Below are positions 50,350 to 59,400 of a DNA stretch of 64,000 nucleotides, piece after piece (position 1 is the first letter of the stretch; every line of letters begins with the position of its first letter). The position numbers were made by a program, and so were the translations under genes. This DNA is from Arsenicicoccus sp. oral taxon 190 (GTDB taxonomy: Bacteria > Actinomycetota > Actinomycetes > Actinomycetales > Dermatophilaceae), in contig NZ_CP012070.1 of assembly GCF_001189535.1 (NCBI RefSeq), positions 496,001-560,000 of the forward strand, read 5' to 3'. A model generated the notes under the pieces. It saw nothing but the letters and a program-made list of their open reading frames with translations, searched no databases and was not told the DNA's origin.

Positions 50350-51561
50350 GTGCTGTCCCCCGAGTCGACCGCCGTCGTCCAGGCCACTGCCGGCGTGGTT
50401 GCCGAGCACGCCGAAGAGATCACCAAGCGCTTCTACCCGCACATGTTCGCGGCGCACCCCGAGCTGCTCCGGGTGTTCAACAAGGCCAACCAGGCCATCG
50501 GCGAGCAGCCCAAGGCCCTGGCCGCCAGCGTCGTGGCCTACGCCGTCAACCTGATCGACCCGGACGCCCCGGACTTCACGCCGATCATGCAGCGCATCGC
50601 GCACAAGCACGTGTCGCTGGGGATCAAGAGCTACGAGTACACCATCGTCGGGCACCACCTCATGTGGGCGATCGGCGACGTGCTCGGCGACGCCGTCACC
50701 CCCGAGATCGCTGCGGCGTGGGACGAGGTCTACTGGCTCTTCGCGTGCCAGCTGATCGCCGAGGAGGGCAAGCTCTACGCGCTCGGCGGGACCGACCCCG
50801 AGCACCCGTGGCGTCGGTACTCCGTCGTGGAGCGCAGCGACGAGACCGAGGAGTCCTTCTCGCTGGTTATCAAGCCCGTCGAGGGCGACCTGCCGGAGCA
50901 CCGCACCGGTCAGTACGTCGCCGTGGCGGTCGACCTGCCGGGCGGCGAGCGCCAGCCGCGGCAGTACACCATCTCCGGGGTGCCCGGGCGCGAGGCCTTC
51001 CGCCTCACCATCAAGCGCGTGCACGGCGGGGACGACGTGCCCGACGGCCAGGTCAGCAACTGGCTCGCCGACAACGCGGTCGTCGGCACCGTGCTGGACG
51101 TGTCGCAGCCCGCCGGCGACGTCATCCTCGACGACTCCGAGGACCCGCTGGTGCTCGTCTCCGCCGGCATCGGGATCACCCCCATGGCCGCGATCCTGGA
51201 GGACCTGTCCCAGCGGCAGCCGCACCGCTCGGTGCGCGTCTTCCACGCCGACCGCTCGCACGGGACGCAGGCGCTCTACACCTCGATGCGCGGGCAGGCC
51301 GAGGCGATGCACGACGTGGTCGGTCAGTTCTGGTACGAGGAGGACGCCGAGAACGCCCCCACCATCCACCCGGCGCGCGCCGGCCTCATGGACCTGACGG
51401 ACGCCGAGATCCCTTCGGGCGCCAAGGTCTTCATGTGTGGCCCGCTGCCCTTCATGCAGGCCGCCCGCAAGGCGCTCCTGGCCAAGGGCGTCCCGGCCGA
51501 GCACATCCGCTACGAGGTCTTCGGCCCCGACCTGTGGGCGCAGAACCCGGACGCCGCCTGA
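50350..51561 (+). CDS. hmp: Flavohemoprotein (nitric oxide dioxygenase)
   Basis: 403 residues from a GTG with GAAGGAG upstream. The globin domain (1-140) has the proximal heme ligand His85 (RIAHKHVSLGI) and distal Tyr29 and Gln53. The FAD domain follows with RQYTISGVPG, and the NAD domain has VSAGIGITPMAAIL and VFMCGPLPFM. It converts NO and O2 to nitrate. TACCCT at 50281-50286 is a possible -10 box; between it and the gene is an unusual T-rich run (50294-50320). No NsrR-type operator is evident. A terminator follows. Confidence 0.95.
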   Translation: MLSPESTAVVQATAGVVAEHAEEITKRFYPHMFAAHPELLRVFNKANQAIGEQPKALAASVVAYAVNLIDPDAPDFTPIMQRIAHKHVSLGIKSYEYTIVGHHLMWAIGDVLGDAVTPEIAAAWDEVYWLFACQLIAEEGKLYALGGTDPEHPWRRYSVVERSDETEESFSLVIKPVEGDLPEHRTGQYVAVAVDLPGGERQPRQYTISGVPGREAFRLTIKRVHGGDDVPDGQVSNWLADNAVVGTVLDVSQPAGDVILDDSEDPLVLVSAGIGITPMAAILEDLSQRQPHRSVRVFHADRSHGTQALYTSMRGQAEAMHDVVGQFWYEEDAENAPTIHPARAGLMDLTDAEIPSGAKVFMCGPLPFMQAARKALLAKGVPAEHIRYEVFGPDLWAQNPDAA

Positions 51562-51573
51562 CCGACGCGCACC

Positions 51574-51606
51574 GACGGCCCGCCCAGCACCCAGGGGCGG
51601 GCCGTC
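51574..51606 (+). terminator. Hairpin terminator after hmp
   Basis: A perfect 12-bp stem, GACGGCCCGCCC with GGGCGGGCCGTC, around a 9-base loop, 12 bases after the hmp stop. Confidence 0.8.
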
Positions 51607-51626
51607 CGCGTGCCAGGATCAGCCGT

Positions 51627-52718
51627 ATGACGCGCACCCCGGCCCCCGATGACCGTCTCGAGGCAGCGAAGGGCGGCTGCACCGACTGGTTCGCGAGGCC
51701 GCCGGTGACGATGGCGGACGAGCTGCGGGCGCTGGCCTCGGTGGCGGGTGCGGACTCGACCGAGCGTGACCTCTACGGGGACGGCGGCCCGGTGGCGCTG
51801 CTGGAGGCCCGGGTGGCGCAGGAGCTCGCGGCCGAGGCTGCGGTGTTCTTCCCGAGCGGGGTGATGGCCCAGCAGGCGGCGCTGCGGGTCTGGTGCGACC
51901 GCAGCGGGTCGCGGCGGGTGGCGATGCCGGACCTGTCGCACCTGCTGGTGCACGAGGAGGACGGCCCGCGGGTCCTGCACGGCTTCGAGGTGTGCCACCT
52001 GACCACCGGCCCGGTCACGCCCACAGCGGTCGACGTGGAGGCGCTGCCCGGCCACGTCGGCGCCGTCCTCGTGGAGCTGCCGCTGCGGGACGGCGGCTAC
52101 CTGCTCCCGGACCTCGTTGAGCTGCAGGCGATCTCGGCCACCTGCCGGTACCGCTCGATCCCGCTGCACCTCGACGGGGCGCGGCTGTGGGAGGCGGCGG
52201 CCGGCCTCGGCGTGCCGCCCCACGAGGTGTCCGCCCTCGCCGACTCCACCTACGTGTCCTTCTACAAGGGGCTCGGCGGCCTCGCGGGGGCCGCGGTCGG
52301 CGCGAGCGCGGACGTGGCCGAGGAGCTGCGGCTGTGGCGGCGGCGGCTGGGCGGGACGGTCTTCACGGCATACCCGGTCGCGCTGGCGGCGCTGCACGGG
52401 CTGGAGACGATGCTGCCGAGGATGGGTGAGCTGCACGCGTACGCCCGGGAGCTCGCGGCGGCCCTGCCCGGGCGGGGGTTCGTGGTGGCGCCGCAGGAGG
52501 TGCGGTCGCTGGCGTTCCGGGTCTTCGCGCCGGGGACGCCGACCGAGCTGCGGGATCGGGCGGTGTCGGTGATGGAGCGGGACCGGGTGGCGCTGCCCCA
52601 CCAGTGGCGCGCGGCGGACCTGCCCGGGTGGGTGTGGACCGAGGTCACCGTGACGCCGCACGTCGCGGCCCGCCCGATCGAGGCGTCCGCCGAGCTGCTG
52701 GGCCGGCTCCTGGGTTGA
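51627..52718 (+). CDS. Low-specificity threonine aldolase/beta-eliminating lyase family enzyme
   Basis: 363 residues, PLP fold type I. The PLP lysine is in STYVSFYKGLGGLAG. Other family points are GDGGPVALLEARVA, AVFFPSGVMAQQAALR and the aspartate of IPLHLDGARLWEAA. Typical reaction: L-threonine to glycine and acetaldehyde, or related beta-hydroxy amino acids. A CAGGAT sits seven bases before the ATG and no ribosome site is visible, so the transcript may be leaderless. Converges with the amidohydrolase gene. Confidence 0.82.
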   Translation: MTRTPAPDDRLEAAKGGCTDWFARPPVTMADELRALASVAGADSTERDLYGDGGPVALLEARVAQELAAEAAVFFPSGVMAQQAALRVWCDRSGSRRVAMPDLSHLLVHEEDGPRVLHGFEVCHLTTGPVTPTAVDVEALPGHVGAVLVELPLRDGGYLLPDLVELQAISATCRYRSIPLHLDGARLWEAAAGLGVPPHEVSALADSTYVSFYKGLGGLAGAAVGASADVAEELRLWRRRLGGTVFTAYPVALAALHGLETMLPRMGELHAYARELAAALPGRGFVVAPQEVRSLAFRVFAPGTPTELRDRAVSVMERDRVALPHQWRAADLPGWVWTEVTVTPHVAARPIEASAELLGRLLG

Positions 52719-52744
52719 CCGGCCGTCGGTCGGGCTGCGCCGGA

Positions 52745-52798
52745 CGGGATCGGGTGGGGTCCACCAGCGTCCTCGCTGGTGGACCCCACCCGATCCCG
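52745..52798. terminator. 25-bp perfect hairpin between convergent genes
   Basis: The arm 52745-52769 (CGGGATCGGGTGGGGTCC then ACCAGCG) pairs exactly with 52774-52798 around a 4-base loop. It lies 26 bases after the threonine-aldolase-like stop and 2 bases from the amidohydrolase stop, so it can stop transcription from both sides. Confidence 0.8.
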
Positions 52799-52800
52799 CC

Positions 52801-54312
52801 TCAGGCGCCGTGCACCACCCGCCCGGCCACCACCGTCAGGGTCGGCCGCAGCCCGCGCAGACGTGCCCCCACCTCGGCCGAGTCCCCGTGCCACACCGTC
52901 GGATCGGCGTCGAGCAGGACGAGGTCGCCGCGCGCGCCGCGCGTCACGCGCTGGCCGTCCACCGAGGCGGCGAAGGCCTCCCGCACCGTCAGGGCCTGCT
53001 CCGGGTGCCAGGCCCCGCGCTCGTCGGCCGAGCGGTGCACGGCGGCCGCCATGGCGAGCCACGGGTCCAGCGGGGACACGGGGGCGTCCGAGCCCAGGGC
53101 CAGACGCACCCCGGCGTCGGCCATGGCCCGCAGCGCGAAGCAGCGGTCGGTGCGGTCGCCCCAGCAGGTCTCTGTCACGTCCCGGTCGTCGAGCAGGTGG
53201 GCGGGCTGGACGCTGGCCCGGAGGCGGAGGGCCGCCATCCGGGGCACGTCCTGCCACCGCACGAGCTGGGCGTGCTCGAGGGAGCCGCGCGCCCCCGTCG
53301 CCTCGAACGCGTCGAGGGCGTCGCGCACCGCGGCGTCCCCGATCGCGTGGACCGCGCACTCGAGCCCCGCGGCGTGCGCCCGGGCGGCGACCTCGCGCAG
53401 CCGCTCCGGCGGGTAGTTCTGCACCCCGTGATCGCCGCCGCCGCCGTAGGGCGCGCAGCAGAAGGCGGTCCGGGTGTTGAGCGAGCCGTCGCTGATGATC
53501 TTGAGCGGCCCCATGGTCACGAGTCCGCTGTCCCCCAACGGATCTCCGGTGCGGAGCCCGCGCCCGACGACATCGTCCAGGCCGTCCTCGTAGGTCGCCG
53601 TGACGACGCGCAGCGTGTCCAGGCCCCGCGCGACCCGGTCGGGCCAGGGGCCGTAGGACCCGCTGAACTCCAGGTCGACGATCCCCACGACGCCTCGTGC
53701 CGCGGCGTCCTCCAGCGCGAGCCGCAGGCCGTCCTCGAGGTGCGGGTCGGGCCCGAACACCTCCGTCAGGCGGGCGTAGGCCGCGAACCACTCGGCCTCC
53801 TCCACCACGCCGGTGCCCTCGCCGGTCGGCAGGCCGAGCCGGCGCAGCGCGGAGGAGCTCAGCCAGCCGTGGTGGCCGTCCCCGCTGATGAGGACGACGG
53901 GGTGGGACCCGCAGACGGCGTCCAGCTCGGCGGCGGTGCCGCGGCGCGACCACCCGGCGGAGCGGTGGCCCCACGCGTGGACGACGCTGCCGGGGTCCCC
54001 CTCGCCCAGCTGCGCGATGTGGTCGCGGAGCAGGGCGACCACCTCGTCCACGGACGAGGTGCCCGCCGTGTCGAGGCGCACCTGCTGCAGCGCCCACTGC
54101 TCGAGGTGCACGTGGTGGTCCCAGAGCCCCGGCGCGACGAAGCGGCCGCCACCGTCCACCACCGGCACGTCGGCGGGCGCGGTCAGACCGGCCGCCACCT
54201 GACGGATCATCCCGGCCTCCACGAGCACGTCCACCAGGTCGGGGGGACCCGCGGCGTCGTCGTCGAGGCCGATCGGGCGGACGTCACGGAGCAGGAGGCT
54301 GCGCGGGCTCAC
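52801..54312 (-). CDS. Amidohydrolase superfamily protein (YtcJ-like)
   Basis: 503 residues from a GTG. It has VAPGLWDHHVHLEQWALQQ (first metal histidines), SGDGHHGWLSSSALRRLG, LKIISDGSLNTRTAFCCAPY (the lysine and Asp region of YtcJ/NfdA types), HAIGDAAVRDALDAFEAT and LGSDAPVSPLDPWLAMAAAV (final aspartate). Members hydrolyse N-acyl or formamide bonds; the true substrate is unknown. It is divergent from rocD across 119 bases with a large inverted repeat. Confidence 0.85.
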   Translation of the reverse strand: MSPRSLLLRDVRPIGLDDDAAGPPDLVDVLVEAGMIRQVAAGLTAPADVPVVDGGGRFVAPGLWDHHVHLEQWALQQVRLDTAGTSSVDEVVALLRDHIAQLGEGDPGSVVHAWGHRSAGWSRRGTAAELDAVCGSHPVVLISGDGHHGWLSSSALRRLGLPTGEGTGVVEEAEWFAAYARLTEVFGPDPHLEDGLRLALEDAAARGVVGIVDLEFSGSYGPWPDRVARGLDTLRVVTATYEDGLDDVVGRGLRTGDPLGDSGLVTMGPLKIISDGSLNTRTAFCCAPYGGGGDHGVQNYPPERLREVAARAHAAGLECAVHAIGDAAVRDALDAFEATGARGSLEHAQLVRWQDVPRMAALRLRASVQPAHLLDDRDVTETCWGDRTDRCFALRAMADAGVRLALGSDAPVSPLDPWLAMAAAVHRSADERGAWHPEQALTVREAFAASVDGQRVTRGARGDLVLLDADPTVWHGDSAEVGARLRGLRPTLTVVAGRVVHGA

Positions 54313-54335
54313 GCCTCGGACCCTAGCCCCTTCCC

Positions 54336-54384
54336 GGCCGTATGCCGGGGGCCTACCGTGGCATCAGGCCCCCGTCATACGGCC
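54336..54384. promoter_or_regulatory. 19-bp inverted repeat in the divergent amidohydrolase/rocD promoter region
   Basis: GGCCGTATGCCGGGGGCCT (54336-54354) pairs with the sequence at 54366-54384, with one mismatch and an 11-base loop. Each arm carries a GTATGNC word. It is 23 bases upstream of the amidohydrolase start and 47 bases upstream of rocD. It may be an operator or form an RNA hairpin; a terminator makes no sense between divergent starts. Confidence 0.6.
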
Positions 54385-54431
54385 TTGACCACGCCCGTGC
54401 CCCGGGCCGACCGACCGAGGAGACCCGCACG

Positions 54432-55649
54432 ATGACCCGCCCCACCACGACGTCCCAGCACATCGACCTCGTCGAGGCCACGTCCGCGCACAACTACCAC
54501 CCGCTCGAGGTGGTCCTCGCCCGCGGCGAGGGCTGCTGGGTCACCGACGTGGAGGGGCACCGCTACCTGGACGCGCTGGCCGGCTACTCGGCGCTCAACT
54601 TCGGGCACGCCAACGCCCGGCTGGTGCGGCGCGCGCAGGACCAGATGCACCGGCTGACGCTGACGTCGCGGGCCTTCCACAACGACCAGCTCGGCCCCTT
54701 CGCCCACGAGCTGGGGAGGCTGACCGGCAAGGAGCAGATCCTGCCGATGAACTCCGGCGCCGAGGCCGTGGAGACCGCCCTCAAGGTCGCCCGCAAGTGG
54801 GGCTACCAGGTCAAGGGGGTGCCCGAGGGCGAGGCGTCGATCGTGGTGATGGACGGCAACTTCCACGGCCGCACCACCACCATCGTGTCGTTCTCCGACG
54901 ACAAGGAGGCCCGCGGCGACTACGGCCCCTACACGCCCGGTTTTCGGGCGGTGCCGTATGGCGATGCCGACGCGTTGCGGCGCGCCGTCGACGACACCAC
55001 GGTCGCGGTGCTGCTGGAGCCGATCCAGGGCGAGGGCGGGGTCGTCCTGCCCCCGGAGGGCTACCTGCGGGAGGTGCGCGAGATCTGCTCGCAGACCCGC
55101 ACGCTCATGGTCGCCGACGAGATCCAGTCGGGGCTCGCGCGCACCGGCCGGACCTTCGCCTGCGACCACGAGGACGTCGTGCCCGACGTCTACGTGCTCG
55201 GCAAGGCCCTCGGAGGCGGCATCATGCCGGTCTCGGCGGTGGCCGCGGACCGCGACGTGCTCGGGGTGATCACGCCGGGGACGCACGGGTCGACCTTCGG
55301 CGGCAACCCCCTGGCCGCGGCGATCGGCCACGAGGTGTGCCTGATGCTGCAGGAGGGCGAGTTCCAGCGCCGGTCGGCCGAGCTCGGCGCGCAGCTCGCG
55401 GCCGGCCTGGAGGCCCTGAGCGACCACGGCGTCGTCGCGGTGCGGGCGCGGGGCCTGTGGGCCGGCGTCGACGTCGACCCCTCGCTGATGTCGGGCCGTC
55501 AGCTCATCGAGCGGATGATGGCCCGCGGCGTCCTCGCCAAGGACACCCACGGCTCGACCATCCGCCTGGCGCCCCCGCTGGTCGCGACGGAGGACGACGT
55601 CGACCTGCTGGTGCGGGTGGTGCGGGAGTCGCTCGCCGACCGGGACTGA
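54432..55649 (+). CDS. rocD: Ornithine aminotransferase
   Basis: 405 residues, class III PLP aminotransferase. MNSGAEAVETALKVARKWGY binds the cofactor phosphate, ADEIQSGLARTGR holds the PLP aspartate and GKALGGGIMPVSAV carries the Schiff-base lysine. HNYHPLEVVLARGEGCWV-like N-terminal wording (NYHPLEVVLARGEG) and GVLAKDTHGSTIRLAPPLV at the end are specific for ornithine aminotransferase. It converts ornithine and 2-oxoglutarate to glutamate semialdehyde and glutamate. No argininase gene is adjacent. Confidence 0.93.
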   Translation: MTRPTTTSQHIDLVEATSAHNYHPLEVVLARGEGCWVTDVEGHRYLDALAGYSALNFGHANARLVRRAQDQMHRLTLTSRAFHNDQLGPFAHELGRLTGKEQILPMNSGAEAVETALKVARKWGYQVKGVPEGEASIVVMDGNFHGRTTTIVSFSDDKEARGDYGPYTPGFRAVPYGDADALRRAVDDTTVAVLLEPIQGEGGVVLPPEGYLREVREICSQTRTLMVADEIQSGLARTGRTFACDHEDVVPDVYVLGKALGGGIMPVSAVAADRDVLGVITPGTHGSTFGGNPLAAAIGHEVCLMLQEGEFQRRSAELGAQLAAGLEALSDHGVVAVRARGLWAGVDVDPSLMSGRQLIERMMARGVLAKDTHGSTIRLAPPLVATEDDVDLLVRVVRESLADRD

Positions 55650-55671
55650 GGGGTGGGCGAGCCGGCGGGCG

Positions 55672-56322
55672 TCATACGGCCTGCAGGGCCTGCGCGATCG
55701 GGGTCTCGCCCGACGCGAAGCCGATCCGCCGGTGGATCGTGCCCCGGTCGGCCAGGGTGTCCACGACCGCCTGCGCCACGTCCGCGCGCGACACCTCCCC
55801 GCTCGCGGGGTGGTCGCCCACCTCGATCCGGCCCGTCGCGGGCCCGAGCGTGAGGGTCGTCGGGCCGAGGATGGTCCACTCCAGGTCCGTGCCGCGCAGG
55901 TGGTCGTCCGCGGCGGCCTTGGCCTCGGCGTAGGCGTGGAAGGGGTCGTCCTGCGCCACGCCGTGGTCCTTGCCCGCGCCGAGGTAGGACACCATGACGT
56001 AGCGCGGCACCCCGGCCTCCATCGCGGCCTGCATGCTGCGGATCGCCGCGTCGCGGTCCACCGCGTAGGTGCGCGACGGGTTGCCGCCGCCGGCCCCCGC
56101 CGACCACACCACCGCGTCGTGGCCCGTGATGATCTCCATGATCCCGGGGACGTCGAGCTGCTCCAGGTCGGCGACCACGGGCGTCGCACCGGTCGCGGCG
56201 ACCTCCCGCTCGTGGTCGAGGTTGCGGACCACGGACGTGACCTCGTGCCCGGCCTGGACCAGCAGCGGGGCGAGCAGGAGGGCGACCTTGCCGTGGCCAC
56301 CGAGGACGACGATGCGGGACAT
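55672..56322 (-). CDS. NAD(P)-binding, NmrA/SDR-like protein
   Basis: 216 residues. The dinucleotide-binding motif is VVLGGHGKVALLLAPLLVQA (G-x-x-G-x-V). SVVRNLDH and VVADLEQLD are the second-strand residues that favour NADP. It is an atypical extended short-chain dehydrogenase of the YwnB/SDR-a5 type without an obvious Tyr-x3-Lys active pair (YAEAKAAADDHLR has Tyr-x3-Lys in a typical place, so activity cannot be excluded). It converges with rocD, 22 bases apart. Substrate unknown. Confidence 0.8.
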   Translation of the reverse strand: MSRIVVLGGHGKVALLLAPLLVQAGHEVTSVVRNLDHEREVAATGATPVVADLEQLDVPGIMEIITGHDAVVWSAGAGGGNPSRTYAVDRDAAIRSMQAAMEAGVPRYVMVSYLGAGKDHGVAQDDPFHAYAEAKAAADDHLRGTDLEWTILGPTTLTLGPATGRIEVGDHPASGEVSRADVAQAVVDTLADRGTIHRRIGFASGETPIAQALQAV

Positions 56323-56443
56323 GCTGGCTCCTTCGCGGGGGGCGGTGCTGTCCCCCGCGTCAACGGCTCCCCGGCGTCGCGTGTTCCGAGGGTCTGTCGG
56401 TGGTCGTTGCTAGGTTCCCGTGCAGAGGACCAAGGGGGTCGAC

Positions 56444-59400
56444 ATGCATCAGATCGGCGACGACGTCGTCATCAGCGCCACGGACCTGTCCCGGGCGACG
56501 GACTGCGAGCTGGCGCTGCTGCGCGACCTCGACGTGATGCTCGGGCGGGTGCCCCGGGCCGACGCGGCGCCGGACCCGATGATGGCCCAGCTCGCGACCC
56601 TGGGGGACGCGCACGAGCAGGTGGAGCTCGAGCGGTGGCTGGCGCTGCACGGCGAGGAGGGCGTGCGTCGGATGGAGCGGCCACGACCGACGCCGATCGC
56701 GCTCTGGGCGGCCCGCGAGGCGACCTTCGCCGCGATGCGCGAGGGCGTCCCCGTCGTCTACCAGGGCTGCCTCTACGACGGGGGATTCCTCGGTTTCGCC
56801 GACTTCCTCGTGCGCGCCGACTCGTGGACGCCGGAGCGCCCCGCCTACGAGGTGCACGACACCAAGCTCGCGCGCCACGCCAAGGTGCCGGCGCTGCTGC
56901 AGCTCGCGGCCTATGCCGACCAGCTCCGTCGGGGCGGCATCGACCCGACGGACCGAGTGACCCTGGTGCTGGGTGACCGCTCCCGACCCACCTATCCGGT
57001 GGCCGAGATCGAGGCCGTGCACACCGAGCGCCACGCCCGCCTGCGCTCCCTGGTGGAGCGTCGCCTGGCCGCCGACGCGCCCGTGGCCTGGGGCGACGAG
57101 GGGGTGACGGCCTGCGGGTCGTGCGACGTGTGCTCCGCCGAGGTGGCGGCGCACCGCGACGTCTGGCTGGTGGCGGGAGTGCGCGCGGTGCAGCGCAAGA
57201 AGCTGCTGGCCGCCGGGATCCGCACGATCGATGAGCTCGCCGCGTGCGAGGAGCCGGTCGAGGGCATGGCGCGGACGACCTTCGACAAGCTGCGCGCCCA
57301 GGCTCGGCTGCAGGTGCGCCAGTGCCCGCCCGACGGGTCGACGCGGCCCGTCGAGTTCGAGGTCCACACGCCCGAGGCGATCCGCGCGATCCCGGCCCCC
57401 GACGAGGGCGACATCTTCTTCGACTTCGAGGGCGACCCGATGTGGGCCGGCGACGAGGCGGGCGACCAGGGCCTGGAGTACCTCTTCGGTGTGGTCGAGA
57501 CCGACGGGACCTTCCGTCCGTTCTGGGCGCACGACCGGGTCGAGGAGCGGCAGGCGCTGGTCGACTTCCTGGCCTACGTCGAGGAGCGTCGGGCCCGTCA
57601 CCCGGGCCTCCACATCTACCACTACGCCGCCTACGAGCGGACCGCCCTGCTGCGCCTCGCGGGCAGGCACGGGGTCGGCGAGGAGGCCGTCGACCGGCTG
57701 CTGCAGGAGGGCGTCCTGGTCGACCTCTACACCGTGGTCAAGCGGTCCCTGCGCGTCTCCCAGCCGTCCTACTCCATCAAGAAGCTCGAGCCCCTCTACA
57801 TGGGCGACGACCTGCGCGGCGGCGAGGTCACGACCGCCGGCGACTCCATCGTGGAGTACCACCGGTGGAGCGAGGCCCGGGCGCGGGGGGACGTCGACGA
57901 GGCTGACCGGCTGCTGCAGTCCATCGCCGACTACAACGAGTACGACTGCGTCTCGACGCTGCGCCTGCGCGACTGGCTGCTCGACCGGCTCGCCGAGTCC
58001 GGGATCGCCCGGGAGGGTGTGGCCGGCGACTCCCTGGTCGACGCCGAGCCCGATGGCGACGCCCCGGCGGGGGGAGACGGCGCCGACCCGGGGGCGGTGG
58101 TCGTGCAACGGCTGCTCGCCCTGGCTGGCCCGGCCGACGAGCGGGACGCGGACCGCCAGGCCGTCGCCATGGTTGCGGCGGCCGTCGACTACCACCGACG
58201 CGAGGAGAAGCCGTTCTGGTGGGCGCACTTCGACCGGCTGCAGTCCTCGCTGGACGACTGGCCGGAGACCAAGGACGCGATCGTGCTGGACCGCGTCGAG
58301 GTCCTGGACGGCTGGGGCAAGCCCACCGGCAAGCGCAGCGTCCGCCGCGTGCTGTCGGCGGTGGGGCGGCATGAGCCAGGCATGTCCTTCGGCAAGGGCG
58401 ACGGGGCGGCTTTCCTCGTCTACCCCGCCCCCGTGCCCGTCAGCATCAAGGCGGCGAGCCCAGAGGCGATGGGGGCGACCAGCACCCTGTCGGTGACCGC
58501 GGCCGAGGTGGTGCCCGGCGGGCGGCTGAGCCTGACCATCGAGGAGCGCCTCGCCAAGGGCGCGGACGAGCATGACAACCTCCCGGTGGCCCTCACCGTC
58601 GGACGAGGCCCCCGGGTCGAGGACATCAAGGACGTTCTGCTGACCCTGGCGTCACGGGTGGACGCGGCCGGTGGCGTCGCGACGCTGCCACCGCACCCGG
58701 GGGTCGAGATCCTGCGCCGACGTCCTCCGCGGCTGGAGGGTCTGGACCGCCTGCCGCCCGTGGTGGACGGCGACGCGGTGAGCGCGATCACGGAGGCCGT
58801 GCAGGCGCTCGACGGGTCCTACCTGGCGGTGCAGGGCCCCCCAGGGACCGGCAAGACGTATGTCGCCTCCCTCATGATCGCCAAGCTGGTCCAGCTGGGC
58901 TGGCGGGTGGGCGTGGTCGCCCAGTCGCACAAGACCGTGGAGAACGTCTTCGACAAGGTCGTCACGGCCGGCGTCCCCGGCGAGGACGTGGGCAAGCCCA
59001 AGAGCAGGCACGAGGACCCCGCGTGGACGCCGCTCAAGGACGCCCGCGCCGTGCGGGGCTTCCTCGACGAGCACCGGGCCGCGTCCCGTGGCTGCGTCGT
59101 CGGCGGCACGATGTGGGACTTCTGCAACGTCAAGGCCGTCGACGAGGGCGAGCTCGACCTGCTCGTCATCGACGAGGCCGGGCAGTACTCCCTGGCCAAC
59201 ACCCTCGCCGTGGCCCGCAGCACCTCCCGGCTGCTGCTGCTCGGCGACCCCCAACAGCTCCCCCAGGTGTCCCAGGGCTTCCATCCCGAGCCGGTCGACG
59301 AGTCCGCCCTCGGCTGGCTCGCGGACGGGCACGACACCCTCCCCGCCGAGCTGGGCTACTTCCTCGAGCGGACGTGGCGGATGCACCCGGCGGTGTGCGA

